Of a stretch of DNA of 64,000 nucleotides, positions 17,921 through 25,002 are shown one piece after another; the first letter of the stretch is position 1, and each line of letters begins with the position of its first letter. Under the pieces are notes generated by a model. The model did not search any database, was not told the origin of the DNA, and was given only the letters and a program-made list of their open reading frames with translations. The translations under genes and the position numbers were made by a program. Location of the stretch: the NCBI RefSeq assembly GCF_002355595.1, contig NZ_AP017422.1:620001-684000 (forward strand). Direction: 5' to 3'. Source of the DNA: Filimonas lacunae (GTDB lineage Bacteria; Bacteroidota; Bacteroidia; Chitinophagales; Chitinophagaceae).

Positions 17921-19138
17921 ATGTTACAAGATAGAATTTACGAACTGAAAGGCAAAGTGCAGCATTATGCGTGGGGAGGATATGACTATATCCCTCATTG
18001 GTTACAAATGCAAAACAGCAACCCTCCTTTACCCTATGCGGAGTATTGGATGGGCGCCCACCCCTCTGCACCTTCCCTGTTGCGTGCCAACAGCGATGTA
18101 ATTGAGTTGAACTACCTGATAAAGCAGTTACCCGAAGTGGCTTTAGGTAAAGAAACCTGGAACCGTTTTGGCGAATTGCCTTACCTGTTTAAAATACTGG
18201 ACGTAAAGGAAATGCTGAGTATTCAGGTGCATCCCTCCAAAATAGAAGCGGAGAAAGGGTTTGATGCCGAGGAAGCAGCAGGTATTCCTATTAACGCCGC
18301 CAACCGCAACTATAAAGACAGGAACCATAAGCCCGAAGTAATGGTGGCCCTGAGTGAGTTTTGGCTGCTGCACGGTTTTTTACAACCCGAAGCGCTGAAA
18401 AAAGTACTTAACAGTGTACCTGCCTTTTCTTCCCTGGCTCCTTTATTTGAAAAAGAAGGGTATAAAGCACTGTATCAGCACGTAATGGAGCTGCCACAGC
18501 AACAGGTGAATTTAATGCTGTTACCGCTGGTACTGGCTGAAAGACAGAAGTTCAAAGCTGGACAGCTTACCAAACACCAGCCAGGTTGGTGGGTAGCCAA
18601 ATTATATGAAGGACAGGAGTTTATTGGTGATATTGACCGTGGTGTATTCTCCATCTACTTCTTCAACATTGTAGAAGTGCAGCCAGGTGGTGCTGTGTTT
18701 CAGGGAGCAGGCGTACCGCACGCTTACCTGGAAGGACAGAATGTTGAGCTGATGGCCAACAGCGATAATGTACTGCGTGGCGGGTTAACCCCCAAGCACG
18801 TAGATGTGCCTGAATTATTAAAACATACCACCTTTGAAGGCATTACCCCGGTAATTATGCAGGGCGATGACACAGGTAAAGGGGAAAGAGTATACAATTG
18901 TCCCGTACCTGACTTCGGCATCAGTAAAATTCAGCTGCCAGCCGGCCAGTCGCTACGTCATATCAGCACATCGCTGGAAATCATCGTGGTAATAGAAGGC
19001 ACCCTGCGCTTAGCCGGGCGCGGTATTGTTACCATAGGAAAGGGGGGCGCTGTAGCCATTCTGGCAGCGGAAGCCTATGAGTTACAGGCACTTGAGCCGG
19101 TACTGGCTTACAGGGCTTTTGTACCCCGTTTAAACTAA
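17921..19138 (+). CDS. manA: Mannose-6-phosphate isomerase, class I
   Basis: A 405-residue zinc isomerase interconverting fructose-6-phosphate and mannose-6-phosphate. Zinc-site motifs are visible: QVHPSK, the Glu of NHKPEVMVAL and the His of GAGVPHAYLEGQNVE; the family signature VELMANSDNVLRGGLTPKHVD is complete. ATG at 17921 (MLQDRIYELKGKVQHYAWGG) matches family N-termini; the open frame upstream to 17747 overlaps yraN antisense and is not used. It supplies mannose units for surface glycans or catabolises mannose. Confidence 0.92.
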   Translation: MLQDRIYELKGKVQHYAWGGYDYIPHWLQMQNSNPPLPYAEYWMGAHPSAPSLLRANSDVIELNYLIKQLPEVALGKETWNRFGELPYLFKILDVKEMLSIQVHPSKIEAEKGFDAEEAAGIPINAANRNYKDRNHKPEVMVALSEFWLLHGFLQPEALKKVLNSVPAFSSLAPLFEKEGYKALYQHVMELPQQQVNLMLLPLVLAERQKFKAGQLTKHQPGWWVAKLYEGQEFIGDIDRGVFSIYFFNIVEVQPGGAVFQGAGVPHAYLEGQNVELMANSDNVLRGGLTPKHVDVPELLKHTTFEGITPVIMQGDDTGKGERVYNCPVPDFGISKIQLPAGQSLRHISTSLEIIVVIEGTLRLAGRGIVTIGKGGAVAILAAEAYELQALEPVLAYRAFVPRLN

Positions 19139-19180
19139 AAACTGTATTTTTGTCGTATTATTAGTAATACTTGTTGCGCA

Positions 19181-19768
19181 ATGAAGAATTCTAAATCTGT
19201 ATTGATTGCCTTTTGCCTGTTGATGGTAGTATTTATCCTTTGCCGGATGTTTAACCATACCAGTGGTTTTACGCCGCAGTTTGCTATGGCCATATTTGGA
19301 GGTGCTATATTCAGAAATAACAAAAAGTGGGCATTTGCACTGCCGTTGATCCCCTTGTTTTTAGGCGATGTATTATTTCAGATAATGTACCTGATGGGAA
19401 AATCAAACTTTCCGGGCTTTTACGAAGGTCAGTTACAGAACTATTTACTGTTTGCAGCATTAACCACCCTCGGTTTTTTAGTAAGCGAAAGAGGTGTTGT
19501 AAACAAAGTGGTGAGCATTTTTTGTACCTCACTGGCTGCTCCTACAGTATACTTTTTCCTGTCAAACTTCCTGTTATGGGCTTCAAACAGCGGAACCAGA
19601 GGTTTTAACCGTCCTAAAACATGGGATGGCTTAATATTATGTTTCCAGGATGCACTGCCATTCTATCCTAACAGTTTGTATTCAACCGTATTTTTCTCTG
19701 CTGTATTGTTTGGCGGTTATTACCTGGTGCAATACACCACTACTTCCAACAAGCTGGCAGCCGAGTAA
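19181..19768 (+). CDS. DUF6580-type integral membrane protein
   Basis: A 195-residue protein with about five transmembrane segments (SVLIAFCLLMVVFILCRMF; FALPLIPLFLGDVLFQIMYL; LLFAALTTLGFLV; a region near 110-130; LYSTVFFSAVLFGGYYLV). The N-terminal pattern (FNHTSGFTPQFAMAIFGGAIF) and the conserved LFLGD match DUF6580, whose members recall ECF-transporter S components. Function not proven. It is followed 8 bases later by a one-helix protein. Confidence 0.75.
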   Translation: MKNSKSVLIAFCLLMVVFILCRMFNHTSGFTPQFAMAIFGGAIFRNNKKWAFALPLIPLFLGDVLFQIMYLMGKSNFPGFYEGQLQNYLLFAALTTLGFLVSERGVVNKVVSIFCTSLAAPTVYFFLSNFLLWASNSGTRGFNRPKTWDGLILCFQDALPFYPNSLYSTVFFSAVLFGGYYLVQYTTTSNKLAAE

Positions 19769-19776
19769 ATTAATAA

Positions 19777-19965
19777 ATGATAGGTATTATGGGTTTCTGG
19801 AGACAAATAGCAGAGTATTTATACATTAAGAAAAAAGATCCTAATGTACCTACCAATACTTATACAAAGGCCATGCACGGCATGAACAGGATCTCTATAT
19901 TTATGTTTCTGATATGCATAATTATCATCCTGGTGAAGTATGTTTTTATTCCATTGTTTAAATAA
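19777..19965 (+). CDS. DUF6728-like single-helix membrane protein
   Basis: A 62-residue protein: a polar N-terminal half (FWRQIAEYLYIKKKDPNVP) and one C-terminal transmembrane helix (ISIFMFLICIIIILVKYVFI). The pattern is typical of the DUF6728 family of Bacteroidota. Start is 19777 or the in-frame ATG at 19789 (MGFWRQ), which fits family N-termini slightly better. It is probably co-transcribed with the DUF6580 gene and is followed by a strong terminator. Confidence 0.72.
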   Translation: MIGIMGFWRQIAEYLYIKKKDPNVPTNTYTKAMHGMNRISIFMFLICIIIILVKYVFIPLFK

Positions 19966-19985
19966 GATCAATAAGATATAAGGAG

Positions 19986-20013
19986 AAGGAGTAGCGTAAG
20001 CTGCTCCTTTTTT
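19986..20013 (+). terminator. Rho-independent terminator after the DUF6728 gene
   Basis: AAGGAGTAGC (19986-19995), GTAA loop, GCTGCTCCTT (20000-20009) with one G-U pair, then a T-run. Confidence 0.85.
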
Positions 20014-20065
20014 ATTGCCCTGACCAGAGCGCATTGCCTGTGGTTCAAGGGTGTTTTATTAACAA

Positions 20066-20149
20066 AAAGTGTGTATTTTAACTATAAAAACCTTCCCCAT
20101 GGCACCCCCACGCAATAGGGAAGTAGTGGGCACAAGTTCAATAGCACTG
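20066..20149. repeat. Degenerate left copy of the 84-bp repeat, cut off from the array by IS3
   Basis: From the TTTTAACTATAAAAACC segment onward this resembles the array unit at 21797-22132. Its last 32 bases (20118-20149, starting GGGAAGTAGTGGGCAC and ending ATAGCACTG) are identical to 22104-22135. The IS3 element begins directly after it. Confidence 0.75.
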
Positions 20150-20200
20150 TGTCTCGTCCTGAAATAGCTTGACAGTTAAGAGCCTAAATCTGAAAAGAAG

Positions 20201-20599
20201 ATGGCTAAAAACAGTCAGATCAAGAGTTTTAAAAACGTAATTGGGGTGAAGCTGAGTGATGATCCCCGTATCAATCATTACGAAGTAAGTTTTCGGCGCT
20301 GGCTGGCGCGTGAGATTCATTATGGACGCGTTAGCGTAGCTCAGGCAACGGTTGAATTGAGTATAAGCGACACACAGATTCGTTTGATTTGTAAGCAATA
20401 TCCTCCTGAGGTAGTAACTTTACCTGCAATGACTGAAGCGGAAAAAAAGAAGCTGGAAGAATTAGAGAAGCAGGTAAAACTGCTTCAAAAGCAGCTTGAA
20501 CACGCTGAGATCAAGAATATTGCCCTCGAAACGCTCATTGATGTAGCGGAAAATGATCTCAAAATTCCCATCCGAAAAAAGCCTGGTGCCAAACAGTGA
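20201..20599 (+). CDS. IS3-family transposase OrfA
   Basis: A 132-residue DNA-binding protein with a helix-turn-helix (RVSVAQATVELSISDTQIRLI) and a C-terminal coiled coil (AEKKKLEELEKQVKLLQKQL) that mediates multimerisation. Near its end the heptamer A AAA AAG (20575-20581), in the right register, is the classic IS3 -1 slippery site. Slippage there joins OrfA to OrfB without an intervening stop. The stop codon also overlaps a GTG start for OrfB. Confidence 0.9.
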   Translation: MAKNSQIKSFKNVIGVKLSDDPRINHYEVSFRRWLAREIHYGRVSVAQATVELSISDTQIRLICKQYPPEVVTLPAMTEAEKKKLEELEKQVKLLQKQLEHAEIKNIALETLIDVAENDLKIPIRKKPGAKQ

Positions 20600-21555
20600 A
20601 CCTGCTTACAGAACTGCACCCTCATATTGGGGTAGGTCAGTTTTGTACAGTGTTTGGCAAGACCCGTCAAGCCTGGTATTATGCTACACGCACCCAGGCT
20701 GAGCAGGAAATGACAGATTCTATTGTAGTAAAAATGGTGAAAGAAATACGGGAGGAACAACCTCGCTTGGGTACCCGTAAGCTCTACTATCTGTTGGAAC
20801 CTCAGCTACAGGCGCATGGAATTAAAATGGGCCGTGATGCTCTATTTGATATGCTGGAACGCTATGACCTGCTTATCCGTCATCGCAGACGGCGTGCTAT
20901 TACCACCGATAGCAACCATCCTTACCGTAAATATGATAACTTAATACAGCACTTGATATTAACAGGTAAAAATCAACTTTGGGTTAGTGATATTACCTAT
21001 CTGCGAGTATCAGAAGGCTTCTGCTACCTGAGTCTTGTAACTGATGCTTTTAGTCGTAAAATAGTTGGCTACCGCCTGTGGCCTAATCTGGCAGCGCGTG
21101 GAAGCATAGAAGCGCTAAACATGGCTTTAAATGAACAGCAGCCTGGGCGGAACATGCTCATACACCATTCTGATCGCGGTGTACAATACTGCTGTTCTGA
21201 TTATGTTGGACAGTTGCAAAACTATCAGATCAATATTAGTATGAGTCATAAAGGAGATCCCTATCAGAATGCAATAGCAGAGCGGGTTAACGGTATTCTA
21301 AAGCATGAATATAGTCTTAATAAAGAGTTTGAAGATCTAGTTCAGGCCACCAAAGCTGTACAGGCTGCCGTAAACTTATACAACAGCCGCAGCCCCCATG
21401 ATAGTTTAAGTTATCTGACGCCGGACCAGGCACATGAACTAACCGGAATAATCAAAAGGAACTGGCGGACTTACAGTAAGCATATTATTAAGAATCAGGA
21501 CTTAGAAGTAAGCAACGTAGGATTAGGGAAGCTCTGTAACGCCAAACAGGATTAA
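20596..21555 (+). CDS. IS3-family transposase OrfB (DDE integrase core)
   Basis: A 319-residue catalytic subunit. HTH_21-like region (PRLGTRKLYYLLEPQLQAHG) precedes the rve integrase core with DDE residues in WVSDITY (Asp), HHSDRGVQY (Asp) and NAIAERVNGILK (Glu). It lies in the -1 frame relative to OrfA and is reached by frameshift at 20575-20581, giving the OrfAB transposase. A GTG at 20596 overlapping the OrfA stop (GTGA) could allow separate synthesis. Confidence 0.92.
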   Translation: MNLLTELHPHIGVGQFCTVFGKTRQAWYYATRTQAEQEMTDSIVVKMVKEIREEQPRLGTRKLYYLLEPQLQAHGIKMGRDALFDMLERYDLLIRHRRRRAITTDSNHPYRKYDNLIQHLILTGKNQLWVSDITYLRVSEGFCYLSLVTDAFSRKIVGYRLWPNLAARGSIEALNMALNEQQPGRNMLIHHSDRGVQYCCSDYVGQLQNYQINISMSHKGDPYQNAIAERVNGILKHEYSLNKEFEDLVQATKAVQAAVNLYNSRSPHDSLSYLTPDQAHELTGIIKRNWRTYSKHIIKNQDLEVSNVGLGKLCNAKQD

Positions 21556-21623
21556 GTTTATCATAAACAGGACTAAGCGCAAGCCTGTTAAGGAAGCCCG
21601 GATGAGCTGGCTGGAACGTAACA

Positions 21624-21652
21624 AAAAACAGGATTTTGAGAATCCTGTTTTT
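21624..21652 (+). terminator. Terminator inside the IS3 element downstream of OrfB
   Basis: AAAAACAGGATT (21624-21635), TTGAG loop, AATCCTGTTTTT (21641-21652): a perfect 12-bp stem with its own T-run. The rest of 21556-21796 holds no ORF. Confidence 0.7.
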
Positions 21653-21796
21653 GACAGCAGGTTTATGCGCTCATCCTGACAGATCAGGATAGGATCACTG
21701 AGACCCCTGTAAACTGATGTTAGAATTAAATTTTATCTTGCAACAACTACTTATTATTAACTGCTCTCTACTGTCAAGTTTTTTTAGGACGGGTCA

Positions 21797-22200
21797 CTGG
21801 TGACGAATTTTACAGCTATAGGGATCTTCCCCATGACTTCCTCACTCCACGGGGAAGTAGTAGCGATCATCCCCATAGTAGTGGCGATGAGTTTTACAGC
21901 TATGGGGATCATCCTTATGACTTCCTCACTCCATGGGGAAGTAGTGGCGATCATCCCCATAGTAGTAGTGACGAATTTTACAGCTATAGGGATCTTCCCC
22001 ATGACTTCCTCACTCCACGAGGAAGTAGTGGCGATCATCCCCATAGTAGTGGCGATGAGTTTTACAGCTATGGGGATCATCCTCATGACTTCCTCACTCC
22101 ATGGGGAAGTAGTGGGCACAAGTTCAATAGCACTGGTAACGAATTTTACAGTTATAAGGATCATACCTATAACTGCATGTATTTACTTTACTGCTATAAG
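21797..22200. repeat. 84-bp tandem repeat array (two alternating unit types) rich in inverted repeats
   Basis: Four exact 84-bp units: 21797-21880, 21881-21964, 21965-22048 and 22049-22132, plus a decayed fifth to about 22200. Units 1 and 3 (TGACGAATTTTACAGC type) alternate with units 2 and 4 (CGATGAGTTTTACAGC type), so the higher-order period is 168 bp. Each unit holds an inverted repeat such as CTTCCCC (21826-21832) with GGGGAAG (21851-21857). A second, ATCCCCATAG (21869-21878) with CTATGGGGAT (21900-21909), spans unit borders. Because 84 is divisible by 3, frames stay open on both strands, but the predicted peptides look non-coding. Confidence 0.93.
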
Positions 22201-22722
22201 AATCTGATTCATTCTCTTTTGTTGGCCGCCTGTTAACCTGGCGTGTGTTACCGTAACTGTCCTGCTTGTAACGCTGGTGAATAGAAGCTTTATCCTGTTG
22301 TAGTTAACTTTCGCTGCTCCCTGATTTTGCTACAAATGTTCCCCTTTGAGCAGGACACAGCAGGACAGTTGTGTTCTTTATCTATGATATCTTCGATTTC
22401 ATCAGGTACTACTTGCCCCCATTTTCAAGTGCCTGATAATTAACGATTGCCATTTTATAACTAAGAAGCTAATTGCAGTGCTATATGAAAAAGATAGAAA
22501 CTGTCCGTTGGAAGGGTAGTACGCCCTGTTCCTTATCCACTTGTATTTTATTGAATGAATTGTTGCCGCGACCGATGCGGGGTATTGTGTTTTACCCCTA
22601 ACGCATGCATACCCACAGGTAGGCAACACATATAACTGCTGCAAAAACAGCTGCTGCTGCCGTATGCCCATGCGTTAAGCTGACATATCATTTTTCTACT
22701 TACTTATTTACTGTTTACTATT
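22201..22722. other. 522-bp non-coding leader region before the pectin locus
   Basis: No convincing gene. It holds a perfect 12-bp inverted repeat AACTGTCCTGCT (22255-22266) / AGCAGGACAGTT (22359-22370), 92 bp apart, and a long stem-loop at 22599-22677. The region must contain the promoter of the fasciclin-SusCD operon, but no -33/-7 pair could be assigned with confidence. Confidence 0.6.
22599..22677 (+). promoter_or_regulatory. Candidate structured 5' leader element of the pectin locus
   Basis: Left arm TAACGCATGCATAC (22599-22612) pairs with GTATG-CC-CATGCGTTA (22662-22677) apart from a 2-base bulge, enclosing a 49-base loop with an inner GCTG/CAGC stem. It ends 45 bases before the first gene. 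A regulatory RNA structure or DNA operator is possible; it matches no riboswitch class known to me. Confidence 0.35.
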
Positions 22723-24987
22723 ATGAACAGAACCATTACCAGCGTATTGCTTGTAACGGCTGCCGTGTGCGCATTAGCAGGCTGCCGTAAAAAAGAATGG
22801 GACGAACATTACGAAAGACCCGCAACCCTGGAACCCCCTATTTACCAACAGCTGCAAGCAGCGGGTAAGTTTAAAAGCCTGCTTACCCTGATAGACAAAG
22901 GAGGGTACAAAGAAACACTTGCCAATGGAGGTTACTGGACATTGTTTGCACCTAATGACGAAGCGTTTACTACGTATCTGCAACAGATACACAAGTCATC
23001 GGCTGATGATATAGCTGATGATACTGCCCGTATGATAGTGCAGTATTTACTGGTGTATAACTCCTACACAAAAGCCAGGCTGGACGATTACCAGTCTACC
23101 GCCAGTGGTAGTGCAGGATGGATACCTTCTTCTGCTTTCCGCCGTCGTACTGCTTATTACTCCGGTTTTTATACCGATCATGATGCCAATGGACAAACCA
23201 TCACCGCTATTGCTAATAACCGCAACAGTTTGGCTGGTAGTGTAGCGGGTGGTTATATGTCAACTGATTATAATAATAAATATATTTCTTACTTTATAGA
23301 TGACTATTTTAATACGCATCAGTTAACTGCAACCGATTACAATTACTTCTACCCTCAAACGCAGTACACTGGTTTTAACGTTGGTGCAGCTAAAGTAGTA
23401 AGGCCAGATCTTGCAGCCGAAAACGGTGTAATACATGAGGTGGACAAAGTGCTTACACCGCAACCCAGCATAGATGAATATGTAAAAAATAAGCCGGAGT
23501 ACAGCAGCTTCTGGGCCATATTAAACAGGTTGAAACTGAACAATATGGTACAGTTTGCCTATAATGCCGATGCCACTAAACGGTATAATATATTAAAAGG
23601 TAACAACGATCAGGTATATGTTAAAGTATATAACTACCTGTTGTCTTTTTCACCTAACAACGAAAATCATTTAAAGGCAGAAGACAATGACGGCCAGAAA
23701 GATTGCTGGACTTTGTTTGTACCTGACAACGCCGCAGTAGATAAGTATGTAAAAGAAGTGCTTTGCGAATATTATCCCTCGTTGGATGCCGTGCCGGTGC
23801 AGGTAATAGCCGACTTCTTAAATGCACATATGTTTTCTACAGTGGTGTGGCCTACCCAGTTTGGAACTACACGCAACGGGGCAGGAGAGGAAGCGCGCTT
23901 TGATGCCAATGCAGATGTTACAGATAAACAGTTTTTAAGTAACGGTATTGTTTACGGCACCAATAAAGTACAGGAAGCCAATGTGTTTAGAACGGTATAT
24001 GGGAAAATGTATTTAAACCCTGCTTACCAGATGATGACCCGCTTACTGGATGTGTCGGGTCAGAAAGTAAAACTTACGCAGGCCAACACGCAGGCCACTT
24101 TATTGCTGATACCCGATACCGCTTTTCATACAGCGGGTTATTATTATAATACGGCCAAAAGTCAGTGGGAATACCGCACCCTGGCAGGAACTACTACCAA
24201 CGGGGTATATGATAAACTGGCGCGTATTGTAAGCACCTGTGTATTTATGGAACCTTATCGCAGCCAACTGGAAAGCCTGGCTGGTAAGGGCATTGTAAAA
24301 TCGGGTGATAATGGCATTGAAGGGGAGTATATCATTTATAATAATTACAATATTCAAACGGCTGCATTGGTAGAAACCGGTGCGGTGGCGCATGTAGACA
24401 GTAGTAAAACGGCCATGAATGGCAGAGTGTATTATCTCAACTCCCTATTGCCTTATTCCGAAAACAACATAGGATATCACATCCGGCGTATAGGAACTGA
24501 TGTCAATTCGCCTTTCAATTATTTCTGGCAATACCTGCAGAATTCACAAATATATACCGCTGCCACCAACCAGGTCACCGGGTTGACAGGTGGTTTTTAT
24601 ACTGTGTTTATACCAGATAAAGCGGCTATTGTAAAAGCGGTGAATGCCGGCTTGCTGCCAGGTACAGGCACAGCACCCAACAAAGTGCCCAACTTTGCAC
24701 CTACCTCAGCAGCTGATAAGCAATTGGTGCAAAACTTTATACAATATCATATACTGGAAAACCACACGGTGATACCGGATGGCGATGTAAGCGGCAAATT
24801 TGGTACTGTGTATAAAAATGCAGTAGGTACTTCGCTGCAAATAACCGTGTATAATTCGCCTGGTGCCATGCAAATAACCGACAACCGGGGCAGTGTATCC
24901 AACCTGGAGCTGGATAACAGCAACCAATTATCCAATCGTTGTGTGATTCACCTGATAGACAATTTTCTGAACTATAATGCCCAATAA
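22723..24987 (+). CDS. Multi-FAS1 (fasciclin) domain lipoprotein
   Basis: A 754-residue lipoprotein (lipobox ALAGC at 18-22, followed by RKKEWDEHYERP). It appears to contain four consecutive FAS1-like domains: about 39-250 (LLTLIDKGGYKETLANGGYWTLFAPND), 250-430 (CWTLFVPDNAAVDKYV), 430-605 (more degenerate, LLLIPDTAFHTAG) and 606-754 (GGFYTVFIPDKAAIVKAV). FAS1 domains mediate adhesion or protein/glycan contacts. First gene of the pectin locus, 16 bases before a SusC gene. Inferred role: surface glycan-binding subunit in the place that SusE/F-type proteins take in other loci. Domain borders are approximate. Confidence 0.8.
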   Translation: MNRTITSVLLVTAAVCALAGCRKKEWDEHYERPATLEPPIYQQLQAAGKFKSLLTLIDKGGYKETLANGGYWTLFAPNDEAFTTYLQQIHKSSADDIADDTARMIVQYLLVYNSYTKARLDDYQSTASGSAGWIPSSAFRRRTAYYSGFYTDHDANGQTITAIANNRNSLAGSVAGGYMSTDYNNKYISYFIDDYFNTHQLTATDYNYFYPQTQYTGFNVGAAKVVRPDLAAENGVIHEVDKVLTPQPSIDEYVKNKPEYSSFWAILNRLKLNNMVQFAYNADATKRYNILKGNNDQVYVKVYNYLLSFSPNNENHLKAEDNDGQKDCWTLFVPDNAAVDKYVKEVLCEYYPSLDAVPVQVIADFLNAHMFSTVVWPTQFGTTRNGAGEEARFDANADVTDKQFLSNGIVYGTNKVQEANVFRTVYGKMYLNPAYQMMTRLLDVSGQKVKLTQANTQATLLLIPDTAFHTAGYYYNTAKSQWEYRTLAGTTTNGVYDKLARIVSTCVFMEPYRSQLESLAGKGIVKSGDNGIEGEYIIYNNYNIQTAALVETGAVAHVDSSKTAMNGRVYYLNSLLPYSENNIGYHIRRIGTDVNSPFNYFWQYLQNSQIYTAATNQVTGLTGGFYTVFIPDKAAIVKAVNAGLLPGTGTAPNKVPNFAPTSAADKQLVQNFIQYHILENHTVIPDGDVSGKFGTVYKNAVGTSLQITVYNSPGAMQITDNRGSVSNLELDNSNQLSNRCVIHLIDNFLNYNAQ

Positions 24988-25002
24988 ACCAAAACAGCAA
25001 GT

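Larger units (their letters stand above)
20150..21796 (+). mobile_element. IS3-family insertion sequence, complete, 1647 bp
   Basis: Terminal inverted repeats of about 26 bp match at 21 positions: left end 20150-20175 (TGTCTCGTCCTGAAATAGC), right end ending at 21796 (reverse complement TGACCCGTCCTAAAAAAAC). The element starts with TG and ends with CA. The flanking trinucleotide CTG (20147-20149 and 21797-21799) is a likely 3-bp target duplication. It carries orfA and orfB with the IS3-type frameshift arrangement and an internal terminator. It appears intact and potentially active. Confidence 0.92.

Noticed and set aside
21797-22132. CRISPR array
   Set aside because: Units are contiguous 84-bp copies with no unique spacers, and no cas genes are in the window.
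21784-22207. Overlapping long frames on both strands across the repeat array as protein genes
   Set aside because: The 84-bp period is a multiple of three, so any stop-free frame repeats automatically. Peptides on both strands are hydrophobic repeats with no known domain.
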